From assembly GCA_900757865.1 (NCBI GenBank), contig CAAEPH010000021.1:1-34025 (forward strand): a stretch of DNA of 34,025 nucleotides. The letters are read 5' to 3'. The notes under the pieces were generated by a model, which was not told the origin of the DNA, searched no databases, and was given only the letters and a program-made list of their open reading frames with translations. The position numbers and the translations under genes were made by a program. Of this stretch, positions 8,199 through 16,238 are shown one piece after another (position 1 is the first letter of the stretch; each line of letters begins with the position of its first letter). Source of the stretch: an uncultured Sutterella sp. (lineage in GTDB: Bacteria > Pseudomonadota > Gammaproteobacteria > Burkholderiales > Burkholderiaceae_F).

Positions 8199-8214
8199 GC
8201 GCTACCGACAAACA

Positions 8215-8252
8215 AAGGCCCACGATGCTGAGTACGTCACACCGTGGGCCTT
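8215..8252. terminator. Bidirectional hairpin terminator between serB and the lipoprotein gene
   Basis: A perfect 10-bp stem, AAGGCCCACG (8215-8224) with CGTGGGCCTT (8243-8252), and an 18-nt loop between convergent genes. Confidence 0.65.
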
Positions 8253-8273
8253 CATTCAAATGCGACTTTTCTT

Positions 8274-8756
8274 TTACCAGACGCCCTTGGGGGCAATGCT
8301 GGGACTATCGAGAATTAGGCGCTTTTGACGCACGTCGTCTAATCGCGCTTGGGCGTCTTTCCCACGGTATTCTGTCCCAGCAAACTCAGGGTCGTACTGT
8401 GTGGATACCACACTAGACTTAAGGGTATAACCTCCCTTACCGTCAGCATGCCAAATAAATTGGATGATGCCCCCCACCGGTGCACGGCAAGTGAAAAAGA
8501 CCACCCCAGGTTCCATTTCTTCCCAGACGATGGTTTTTGCCACACAGCCTGGGTACTGGGCAAACATCTGCTCGTAGGTCGTCCCGGGCACAGGATTGTC
8601 CTTATCAACCAAAGCCTTGACGTTTAAAACGTCTTGGGTGATCTTCGGATCGGGTTCGGTCTTCACAGGGCCCGTGGAGCAAGCCGTCAAAAGGCTGACG
8701 GCACCCATTATGGTCAGAAGCCCCTTTAGAGTGTTTTGGCTCCGGTTGTGTCTCAT
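8274..8756 (-). CDS. Putative lipoprotein
   Basis: A 160-aa secreted lipoprotein of unknown function. The N-terminus MRHNRSQNTLKGLLTIMGAVSLLTAC has a basic start, a hydrophobic segment and a lipobox (LLTAC, Cys at about 26). A predicted soluble domain follows with two further cysteines (PGCVAKT and FFTCRAP) that could form a disulfide in the periplasm. GAGAG lies upstream of the ATG. It is followed on the same strand by nothing until serB's terminator. It lies about 107 bp from the co-directional proC, but I see no functional link. Confidence 0.75.
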   Translation of the reverse strand: MRHNRSQNTLKGLLTIMGAVSLLTACSTGPVKTEPDPKITQDVLNVKALVDKDNPVPGTTYEQMFAQYPGCVAKTIVWEEMEPGVVFFTCRAPVGGIIQFIWHADGKGGYTLKSSVVSTQYDPEFAGTEYRGKDAQARLDDVRQKRLILDSPSIAPKGVW

Positions 8757-8863
8757 GCTACTCTCTCCCTAATTGAAATCGTGCGCTGGTTAGGCCCAGC
8801 TTGGAATAGTCGTATCTGGAATGGCTAAAGCTTAATGCGATTTCATGATTGACGCTAGAGGTC

Positions 8864-9658
8864 TTAACGCTTAGCCACGGCCTCCACGGCATCGATTAAG
8901 GCACTGCGTAAGCCTCGACGCTCAAGTACAGCCACCCCTTCAATCGTGGTGCCACCGGGACTACATACAGCATCTTTCATCGCGCCCGGGTGCGCTCCGG
9001 TGGCAAGTTGCAATTGGGCCGTCCCAACGAGCATCTGAGACGCCAGTTCATAGGCGACCGCGCGAGGCAGACCACAGCGCACAGCGCCATCGGCTAACCC
9101 CTCTATCACCATGGCCGCATAGGCTGGACCGCAACCTGAGAGAATACCGCCCACCTTGAGTTGCGCAGAGGGTAGCCGTACCACTCGACCTAAAAGGCGC
9201 AGTAATTCAAAAAGGTCTTCTCGTTGAGCGTCAGACACCAGGGTATCTTCTTGCTCACAAAGCACGATACCTTCATTAATGGCCACAGGCGTATTGGGTA
9301 ACACGGCTAAAACCGAACACTCGGGTGCCCAACCTTTGAGTGTTTGTGACGACAGATTGACAGCTACCGAAATAACAACTTTCCCTTCAATGGCTTTAGC
9401 GACCTCTTTTAAAACGGACTCAACGAGATAAGGTTTCACGGCTAAGACCACCACGTCAACGCTCGAGACGAGCTCGGTGTTAGAAACACAAGCGGAGATA
9501 CCTAAGGCTTGCGTACGCTCTTGAAGGACATCGAACCGACCAGACGAAGCAAAAAGTTGCGTTGGTGCTATTTTGCCGGAGGCAATCCAGCCCTTTGCCA
9601 TGGCTGTGGCCATGTTGCCAAACCCCAAAAAACCGATTTTCACACTCGAAATATCCAT
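8864..9658 (-). CDS. proC: Pyrroline-5-carboxylate reductase
   Basis: Reduces 1-pyrroline-5-carboxylate to proline with NAD(P)H, the last step of proline synthesis. The N-terminal Rossmann motif IGFLGFGNMATAMAKGW, the central VLAVKPY and VAVNLS segments, and the C-terminal signature beginning GCGPAYA and ending SPGGTTIEGVAVLE match the P5CR family. Length of 264 aa is normal. The start is ATG 9658 with GAAGGG about 10 nt upstream. Confidence 0.95.
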   Translation of the reverse strand: MDISSVKIGFLGFGNMATAMAKGWIASGKIAPTQLFASSGRFDVLQERTQALGISACVSNTELVSSVDVVVLAVKPYLVESVLKEVAKAIEGKVVISVAVNLSSQTLKGWAPECSVLAVLPNTPVAINEGIVLCEQEDTLVSDAQREDLFELLRLLGRVVRLPSAQLKVGGILSGCGPAYAAMVIEGLADGAVRCGLPRAVAYELASQMLVGTAQLQLATGAHPGAMKDAVCSPGGTTIEGVAVLERRGLRSALIDAVEAVAKR

Positions 9659-10138
9659 GGTGTAGTGCCCTTCGTTGGAACCTGAAAAGACTCGTCGTTA
9701 TTTTTGACGAAACGCCAATAACGTAAAAGAAGTTTAACGTCAACCATAGCGTTGTGCAAAACCAACTTTAGAGTACGTTTCTTCTCTCAATAGACCGTGA
9801 TTTCCCCTACTCTCCTAAGGGTACAAGGTATCAGAAGCCGTTTAGTTACAGTATTTTTTACTATATTTCTTTTGTAATTCAAGCGCTTGCATTACATAAG
9901 AAGCTTGAAAAGATATGAATCTTGTACATCTTTTTATATTTTCCTGTTACACAGCTAATCTTAAAACTAACCGTTCGTTTTGAATAGGAATATCGATTAT
10001 TTTTCAGTCATTTTCAATTAACTACATCGTTTTCCCTACGTTGTTATATCTAGTTTATTTTGCTTAGAATCTTGAGCATTTCTTGCCAAAGCGACAAGGA
10101 GGCGTTGAAAACATATTCATTTTCAGGACCTTTAAAAA
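9659..10138 (+). promoter_or_regulatory. Long AT-rich upstream region of the autotransporter
   Basis: 480 bp without a gene between divergent proC and the autotransporter. It holds the palindrome at 9873-9896 and several AT-rich runs. An AAGGAGG at 10096-10102 is not followed by a usable in-frame start. The real start ATG 10139 is preceded by AGGA at 10125. I could not pick one promoter among several weak candidates. Confidence 0.5.
9873..9896. promoter_or_regulatory. 24-bp palindromic operator candidate
   Basis: Arms TGTAAT (9873-9878) and ATTACA (9891-9896) flank a central palindrome CAAGCGCTTG (9880-9889). Only one base pair of the whole 24 bp breaks symmetry. It lies in the upstream region of the autotransporter gene, 240 bp before its start. 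Confidence 0.55.
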
Positions 10139-13100
10139 ATGAATAAAGCATACAAAACTGTCTGGAGCGCTTTGCGTCACCAGTACGTTGTCGTAAACGA
10201 GAAACGGATGTCGCGCGGTAAAGCCGCCAAAGCGATCGTCACAGCCACCGCCATTGCCCTTTCTGCGTTTGCTGGAGCCACCTCGGCCAACGTTAATGGT
10301 GTGATCGGCGACGCCCAATCGTGGGAAACCGAGGAATACACCAACGAATGGGGCTTGGCCGCCATGAATGCGTCGTCTGCTTACGCCTTGGGTTTCACAG
10401 GTAAAGGCGTCATGCTTGGCGAGATGGACTCTGGAGCTCTCTCGACACACCCTGAATTTGGGCAAGATGGTCGTATTCTTTACGTGAAGATGCCCGATGG
10501 TAAGTACTCGTCTACAGGTAACCGTTATCCTGTTCCTGGAATGGACAGCTACGATAACGGTAAATACCAGCAGGGAGAAGACTTCAAAGCTCCTTTCATG
10601 CGTGGAAAATACAAAGATAAAGTGGGCGAGCTCAAAGAGATCACCGGCGACTTTATTCCTTACGTTAACGACTCGCACGGCACTCACGTGCTTGGCACCA
10701 TTGCTGCTGCGCGTGACGGCAATAAGATGCATGGTGTAGCGTTCGACGCTCAAGTCGCTGTTGGCAACAATGGTGGGCTCGATAACTCAAACTACGGACC
10801 ATTCCTGGACTACAACTTCTTTAAGGCCGCTTGGCAATGTGTAGCTGAGAAACAGCCCAAATTTATTAACAACTCCTTTGGTACGAATACCCGTATTTAC
10901 GTCCCCAATCCCGAAGAAGACGGTAAGCTCACCGGTGTGACTTCGTTACCAGTCGACTCTCTGGCTCAGATGGAGTATGAATATTTCTACTTCCAGAAGG
11001 ATAGCGACCGTCGCTATGAGGGCGTCGAAGGAACCTCCTACGAAGACGGTTCTCACTGGAAGGGTATGCACAAGAGTTTCGTGGATGCTGGCTTCGAAAC
11101 CATTAAGGATCAAGATACGATTCAGGTCTTCACCACAGGGAACCGCAATTATAAGAACCCCTACTATCGTCCGAACTTCCCATATTTCCATCCAGAAGCT
11201 GAATCGAAGTGGGTAGCTGTTAGTGGCTTAATGCAAGACAAAGACACCAAGGGCTACAAGTGGATAGATTCCTTTAACGAACCGGGTGTAGCTAAGTGGT
11301 GGACCGTCGCAGCGCCTGGAAGAAAGATTCTCTCTTCAGTTGTTCACGAAGGGCACTACGTCGATCTCGACAATGACCACCCCATGAGCTCTCCCGGTTA
11401 TGATTATTTCTCAGGCACCTCGATGGCTGCGCCTCACGTCACAGGTGCGCTCGGCGTGCTAGCTCAACGTTATCCTGAAATGACCGCGCAGCAAGTTCGC
11501 GATGTTATGTTCACGACCGCGAACCATCGAAATCCAGATGGCAGTCTCATGACAGGCTGGACCGCTGAAGAAGGTCTACCTGATGAACTCTACGGCTGGG
11601 GTGTGCCTGATTTAAGTAAGGGGATGTACGGTCCAGGTCAATTCTTAGGGTACCTCGACACCGACGGAAAGACCTTCCATGAAAATATGGAATACAACCT
11701 TACTGATGCCGACATCTGGACCAACGACATTTCTCAAAAAGCCTACGACGCACGTCTGGCTGAAGAAGAAAAGTGGGTTGAAGAGGTCTATAAGCCTTGG
11801 AAAGAGGCCATGGATAGTGGCGACCAAGCGAAGATCGATGCTGAAATTGCGAAACTTTTCTTAGGTGACAAGAAGATCGCAATCCACGGTCAAGAAGTCG
11901 AATGGCTCATGATCGATGGTGAAGAAGCCAAAGAAGGCGAAAAATACGGGAAGACCGCGGCCACCATCTCCAAAGACGAAGCTATTAAATACCGTACAGC
12001 TTATTTAGAAGCCCGTATGGATATGGTCAAGGCTCACCAAGAAAAGACCAAATTAGGTCTTGTGAAGAAAGGTGACGGCATTCTCGTGATGACCGGCGAC
12101 AACTCCTACAAAGGAACAACCACTGTCGAAGGTGGCGCCTTGCTCGCCTTCAACGAATCCTTAGGTACGGATAACACGGTTACCGTGAAAAATAACGGCA
12201 CGTTCGGTGTCGTCAACCACATCAACGACACCTTTACCCTCAAGGGTGAACTCCACTCCAAGGAAGCAAACTCTGGCAAGGTCACCGTCAAGTTTGAAGG
12301 GAACGAAGGTCAGCTGTATGCCTCTGCGTTGGACAATGTAACATTGAAGAAAGTTGAAGGCAATGCTAAGTTAATAACAGATATCCATGGTGCGGACTCC
12401 ACTCTGGTTGCTAAAGCTTACATCGATGCTCTCAACGGGAAAACGACCCAAACGCTCGGTAGCTTGGCGGTGAAAGAAGGCGACCTGAGCAATATCGCGA
12501 TCAACGAAAATACGCTCCCAGAAAAGGATGACGCAACTCCTGATGCGGAAAATGGTGTTCAGCCCGTTATGTTGGCGGCTGCCCCTGTTGCTCCAGCTAC
12601 TGAAAACGACAAGGCCACTGACGATAGCCAAGACGCTGACGACGATACGCCAGACTCTTTAGTGGATGAGCTCTTCACCGCTTCCGGTGCTACACTCTCC
12701 GAGGACAAGAAGAGCATCGCGCTTGACGTCGATGTAAAAGACACACCTCTTGCTGAACTTGTCGATGCCCAAACAGCAAACGAAAAAGCTTTAGCAACAG
12801 GGTTAACCTCCGGCACCAATACCTTCTTAGGTAGCCTCTTACAAAAAGATGCTGAGACAGCCAAGACGATTATTTCTCACGTTGCAGACGACGCCTTAAT
12901 GACGTCCCGCAACCAACTCGTCGAAAGCGACTTGGATATGCTCCATACCGTCACCAAGGCGCTCTCTGGTAGCCAAGACTTACAGCGTGCCGACTTGGGT
13001 AACGGTCACCTCTGGATCGATACGACCGCTAACCACGGTAAGTTGAAGACGGTCGATGGCGATAAGCTCAAAGCCGACATGAACCATGTCGCGATTGGTG

Positions 13101-13789
13101 GTGACGCCGTCATCGGCGGTGTTACGCTTGGCGTTTGGGGAGGATACACCGATAGCAAGGCTCATCGTGACGGCTTCCGTGTCAATAGCGACGACTACCA
13201 CTTGGGTATGTACGCCAAGACCGACGTAGCTGACTTTACGATGACGGGCGTGTTGGCTTGGGGTCACTTCGATCGTGACTTTACGGGCACGTTCGACCTG
13301 AAGAGCAACGCCAAAGCCACGAGCTGGACACTCTACGGTGAAGCAGCTTACCAGGGGCTTAATAAGACCACCGGTGGCGTGGAACCGTATGTGGGCTTAG
13401 GCTACATGCGCACCAAGACCGATGCGCTCTCGGGCACCGTCAACGGCTTAGCGATGGGCTTTGACAGTGAAACGTCCAACCTGGGCTTAGCCACAGTGGG
13501 TGCTCGTGCAAGCTTGCCGTTGGGCAGCGTGAACGACCTCGCTTGGGGTCTCAAGGCTGATGTGGGCTTCACGCAGTTCTTTGGCGATACAACGCCTGAG
13601 CTCACCGCGAACTTTGGTGGCGCAAGTGCTGTTCTTGAAGGTAAAGAACTCAAGAACCAAGCTCACGTTGGTGTTGGCTTAACGGCCACGATCCTCAACC
13701 GTACGGAACTCTCCGTGGGTTATCGTGGCACGTTCGGCAACGCTGTGACCGACCACGGTGTGATGGGTCAGTTGAAGATTCACTTCTAA
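10139..13789 (+). CDS. Subtilisin-like (S8) serine protease autotransporter
   Basis: Type Va secreted protease, 1216 aa. Residues 1-25 match an extended signal peptide region (MNKAYKTVWSALRHQ), with cleavage probably after ATSA at residue 50. The S8 peptidase domain spans about residues 70-490: catalytic Asp97 (GEMDSGA), His180 (DSHGTHVLGT) and Ser428 (SGTSMAAPH), with an oxyanion Asn near 335 (TTGNRN). A linker and helical passenger follow, with beta-helix-like repeats around 640-760 and an acidic, Ala-rich spacer around 820-880. The C-terminal 280 residues or so form an autotransporter beta-barrel ending in QLKIHF, a typical outer-membrane C-terminus. The gene is monocistronic and ends in two hairpins. 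Its substrate cannot be read from sequence. A surface or mucin-exposed role is plausible for a gut bacterium. Confidence 0.93.
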   Translation: MNKAYKTVWSALRHQYVVVNEKRMSRGKAAKAIVTATAIALSAFAGATSANVNGVIGDAQSWETEEYTNEWGLAAMNASSAYALGFTGKGVMLGEMDSGALSTHPEFGQDGRILYVKMPDGKYSSTGNRYPVPGMDSYDNGKYQQGEDFKAPFMRGKYKDKVGELKEITGDFIPYVNDSHGTHVLGTIAAARDGNKMHGVAFDAQVAVGNNGGLDNSNYGPFLDYNFFKAAWQCVAEKQPKFINNSFGTNTRIYVPNPEEDGKLTGVTSLPVDSLAQMEYEYFYFQKDSDRRYEGVEGTSYEDGSHWKGMHKSFVDAGFETIKDQDTIQVFTTGNRNYKNPYYRPNFPYFHPEAESKWVAVSGLMQDKDTKGYKWIDSFNEPGVAKWWTVAAPGRKILSSVVHEGHYVDLDNDHPMSSPGYDYFSGTSMAAPHVTGALGVLAQRYPEMTAQQVRDVMFTTANHRNPDGSLMTGWTAEEGLPDELYGWGVPDLSKGMYGPGQFLGYLDTDGKTFHENMEYNLTDADIWTNDISQKAYDARLAEEEKWVEEVYKPWKEAMDSGDQAKIDAEIAKLFLGDKKIAIHGQEVEWLMIDGEEAKEGEKYGKTAATISKDEAIKYRTAYLEARMDMVKAHQEKTKLGLVKKGDGILVMTGDNSYKGTTTVEGGALLAFNESLGTDNTVTVKNNGTFGVVNHINDTFTLKGELHSKEANSGKVTVKFEGNEGQLYASALDNVTLKKVEGNAKLITDIHGADSTLVAKAYIDALNGKTTQTLGSLAVKEGDLSNIAINENTLPEKDDATPDAENGVQPVMLAAAPVAPATENDKATDDSQDADDDTPDSLVDELFTASGATLSEDKKSIALDVDVKDTPLAELVDAQTANEKALATGLTSGTNTFLGSLLQKDAETAKTIISHVADDALMTSRNQLVESDLDMLHTVTKALSGSQDLQRADLGNGHLWIDTTANHGKLKTVDGDKLKADMNHVAIGGDAVIGGVTLGVWGGYTDSKAHRDGFRVNSDDYHLGMYAKTDVADFTMTGVLAWGHFDRDFTGTFDLKSNAKATSWTLYGEAAYQGLNKTTGGVEPYVGLGYMRTKTDALSGTVNGLAMGFDSETSNLGLATVGARASLPLGSVNDLAWGLKADVGFTQFFGDTTPELTANFGGASAVLEGKELKNQAHVGVGLTATILNRTELSVGYRGTFGNAVTDHGVMGQLKIHF

Positions 13790-13802
13790 TTGCTGATCGC
13801 TA

Positions 13803-13832
13803 AGGGAAGATCTGACCCTTCAGGTCTTCCCT
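13803..13832 (+). repeat. Inverted repeat just after the autotransporter
   Basis: AGGGAAGATCTG (13803-13814) pairs with CAGGTCTTCCCT (13821-13832) around a 6-nt loop, 12 bp with one wobble. No T-run follows, so it may protect the mRNA 3' end rather than terminate. Confidence 0.55.
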
Positions 13833-13846
13833 AGGAACACCTATTT

Positions 13847-13897
13847 GCCTTTGTCTTGCACGCCAGTTTGGTGTCTCAAGACAAAGGCTTTTCTTTT
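13847..13897 (+). terminator. Intrinsic terminator of the autotransporter gene
   Basis: GCCTTTGTCTTG (13847-13858) pairs perfectly with CAAGACAAAGGC (13877-13888) and is followed by TTTTCTTTT. Confidence 0.8.
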
Positions 13898-13936
13898 GCT
13901 TACCCTACCCCCTCATCGATATCCTTGAGGCACAAA

Positions 13937-13959
13937 AAAGAGGCCACGAGAGCCTCTTT
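13937..13959 (-). terminator. Intrinsic terminator of the leftward reductase operon
   Basis: An 8-bp stem AAAGAGGC/GCCTCTTT with a 7-nt loop. On the - strand a run of six T follows. It lies 43 bp after the stop of the lyase-like gene. Confidence 0.75.
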
Positions 13960-14002
13960 GGATTTGAGAGAGACGCCTTAGCGCCTCTCTACTTCAACAC
14001 GT

Positions 14003-15673
14003 TTAGTGTTTTAACGTTTTTGCGGCTAACGAATTTAAAATCGCCGTACCGTTAGCAATGTCGTCTGTGAAAATACGATCGCGTTCCACAAACGGCACCT
14101 TGGCGCGATAAGCTTTATAGAGCGACTCGGTCGCCTCAGAGAGCGCCACATCCTTTTGGTTCGCCTTACGCAAATCGACCGCTTGGGCAGCGTGGAGCAC
14201 TTCCAAGCTCATTTCCGTCATCACGTTTTGGTCGATCTTGATCAAGCGTTGCGAGGCTTGCAAAAGGTTCGTGAACGTGTCTTCGATTTCGCCTGCGACC
14301 GGCACGCCATAGAGACTCACGGGTTGTGCCAGAGCCATCGTATCCACATGAAGTCCGGTGAAAGCCTTCTGAATCGCGCCAAAAGCATGACCCACGTTGC
14401 CTGGCGCAGCCAAGAAACGAGGCAAATGCGTAAACTGATCGTACGAGAGGTGCATCGTACGTTCAACGCTATAGTGTGACAAATGGCCCATCGCCAAACT
14501 TAAGCGTTCCACGGCGAGTGCCACTGGGAGCGGATTAAAGTTGCCCGACGGGATAATTGCGCCTTTCACCCCGTTGCCCTCCACAAAGTAGTCGGCAACC
14601 TGGCTTGTGCCACGGTATTCCGACGTTGCCTCAAGAATCGTTGCTGGGTTATCGTCGCTCGAATTGAGCTGCACGTCAAGCATCGTGTTCAAATCCGTCA
14701 ATGCACGGCGCGCTTCCGCCAAACCAAACACGGTTACACGGTAGCTCAACGGATCCTGCAAAGGACGCGTTGCACTCTTATTCCATAGGTACGAGCCTTT
14801 GAGCGCCGCACGCATATCCGCCGCTGCTTCGGCTAACTGCGGGAAAGGACGTGCTCCAATCGTCTGGGGCAAAATCGGAGCGACGTTGCCGTTTAATCCT
14901 TCCAGACTCAAGGCGTACACGGTCGGTGTCACCGCAATCACTTTGGCCGCACCTTCAGCGGCCTCCATGGCGTACGCGGCCGCAACCGAGTTATTCGACA
15001 AAATGGCCAAAGCGTCTTTGCCTTCGGGCACAAGCGGTTGAAGCCCCGCTTTTTGTAGCGCCTCTTTGCCACTCATCACGACACCGTCTTTTTTAGCGCG
15101 CCACTCGCCAATCATCACCGCACCGACGTGACTTGCGAGCAAAATGTCCGCTTCACCCAGACTGCCTTCCGAAGGAATCTGTGGCGTGACGTTTTTGTTG
15201 AGAAGATCACGATAGAGTTCGGCGACACGCGTTTGCGCACCAGACTTGCCGGTGAGCAACGTGTTGAGACGAATCACCATCGAGAGACGCACCAGGTCGT
15301 CCGGCATCATTGGGCCCACGCCTGCGGAGTGCGAACGCAACGCGTTGTAGTTGAAGTTTCTCGAAGCGGTGAGCACCTCGTCCGAGAGCGACCCGTCGGC
15401 CTTAAAAAGCGAGCGGTCTTTGTTGAGCCCCACGCCTACCGTGAGACCATAAACCGGTTTTCCCGAGATCGCTGCCGCCATCACCAGCTTGTGGCTATCC
15501 GCAACATGTTTCATGGCCGCTGGCGAAATCGCAACTTTTGCTTCACCACGAGCCACTGCCCAAGCCTCAGCTTGGGTTAAATGAGCGCCATCGAGCGTGA
15601 CCGTCGTGGCACTCACGACACCCGCCATCAGCATCGTCGCCATCAGCGTTGTCATTTGGTGTTTTTTCATCAT
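14003..15673 (-). CDS. Exported aromatic amino acid ammonia-lyase homologue without MIO motif
   Basis: PAL/HAL-fold protein of 556 aa. The N-terminus (MMKKHQMTTLMATMLMAGVVSA) is a Sec signal peptide, so the protein acts in the periplasm, unlike ordinary cytoplasmic HutH. Family marks are YGLTVGVG with Tyr75 (compare YGxNTGFG), NSSDDNP, GNFNPLP and ERTMHLSYDQF. The segment that should read GSxGASGDLAPLAH is GSLGEADILLASH here (Gly170 to His182). The Ala-Ser-Gly that cyclises to the MIO cofactor is missing, including the essential Ser. Classical ammonia-lyase chemistry is therefore unlikely; a different lyase, isomerase or binding role is possible. It is the last gene of the flavin reductase / cytochrome operon. 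I chose ATG 15673 with GGAG upstream, rather than an upstream in-frame start at 15721. Confidence 0.85.
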   Translation of the reverse strand: MMKKHQMTTLMATMLMAGVVSATTVTLDGAHLTQAEAWAVARGEAKVAISPAAMKHVADSHKLVMAAAISGKPVYGLTVGVGLNKDRSLFKADGSLSDEVLTASRNFNYNALRSHSAGVGPMMPDDLVRLSMVIRLNTLLTGKSGAQTRVAELYRDLLNKNVTPQIPSEGSLGEADILLASHVGAVMIGEWRAKKDGVVMSGKEALQKAGLQPLVPEGKDALAILSNNSVAAAYAMEAAEGAAKVIAVTPTVYALSLEGLNGNVAPILPQTIGARPFPQLAEAAADMRAALKGSYLWNKSATRPLQDPLSYRVTVFGLAEARRALTDLNTMLDVQLNSSDDNPATILEATSEYRGTSQVADYFVEGNGVKGAIIPSGNFNPLPVALAVERLSLAMGHLSHYSVERTMHLSYDQFTHLPRFLAAPGNVGHAFGAIQKAFTGLHVDTMALAQPVSLYGVPVAGEIEDTFTNLLQASQRLIKIDQNVMTEMSLEVLHAAQAVDLRKANQKDVALSEATESLYKAYRAKVPFVERDRIFTDDIANGTAILNSLAAKTLKH

Positions 15674-15790
15674 CGTTTTCTCCGTATCTCTTCTCCAAGC
15701 CTCCCAAAGCAAGTGGTCCACATAGAGACTGGAAAAGGATGTTTTTTTTTGAAAAGATAGTGCCCTGTTAAGGCTATAGGACAGACTGTG

Positions 15791-15826
15791 GTCTTCGTCA
15801 AGAGATCTGTTTCTCTCAACGAAGAC
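15791..15826 (-). repeat. Stem-loop between cytochrome and lyase-like genes
   Basis: GTCTTCGT (15791-15798) pairs with ACGAAGAC (15819-15826), and AGAGA pairs with TCTCT inside. There is no T-run, so this may be a processing or stability element that sets different levels of the two genes. Confidence 0.5.
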
Positions 15827-15844
15827 ACGCGGATGCGCTACGAC

Positions 15845-16222
15845 TTAGCGAAGCTTTTTGAAGGGGAAATTATGACAGTCGTTGCAGAGCACACGACTTT
15901 CTTTGTGTTCGGCGTGGCAAGCCGTGCACGACATGTTCTGCCCGTAGTGGTGAGAAGCGTGCGGGTTCGGATCATGAGGATCCTTGGGCATCGTCTTCGC
16001 GGCTAAAGCCTTGTAATCACCGTGGCAGGCGATACAAGTTTTGTCGCTTGGGACCACAAACTGATTGTCGCCAATAGCGTTTTCAGGCGTATGGCAAACC
16101 GCGCAATCCTTGATTGCTTGGTGCTTCATCGTCTGCGCCGACGCTTGGCTACCTAAACCCATGCCCATCGCAAGCACCAAGCTCGCCGCGAGCAAACTGA
16201 CTTTTTTCATCGTTGTTTTCAT
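15845..16222 (-). CDS. Periplasmic tetraheme cytochrome c
   Basis: A 125-aa exported electron carrier. After a Sec signal (MKKVSLLAASLVLAMGMGLG up to SQASA) there are four CxxCH heme sites: CAVCH, CIACH, CTACH and CNDCH, plus extra His residues (HHYGQ, HASHH) that can serve as distal ligands. This matches the tetraheme domain that is fused to the flavin domain in Shewanella flavocytochrome c, but here it is a separate subunit. It starts 16 bp after the stop of the flavoprotein gene (ATG 16222 with GGGAG upstream; the ORF also has an upstream TTG). It probably passes electrons from a membrane quinol oxidase to the flavoprotein next door. Confidence 0.92.
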   Translation of the reverse strand: MKTTMKKVSLLAASLVLAMGMGLGSQASAQTMKHQAIKDCAVCHTPENAIGDNQFVVPSDKTCIACHGDYKALAAKTMPKDPHDPNPHASHHYGQNMSCTACHAEHKESRVLCNDCHNFPFKKLR

Positions 16223-16238
16223 CGTTATCTCCCGCCTA

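Noticed and set aside
10096..10145. Perfect AAGGAGG followed by TTG and a 13-codon frame that overlaps the autotransporter start
   Set aside because: Spacing of 2 nt to the TTG is too short for efficient initiation; a leader peptide cannot be supported.
14003..15673. Calling the lyase-like gene hutH
   Set aside because: It has a signal peptide and lacks the MIO-forming Ala-Ser-Gly, so the HutH function cannot be assumed.
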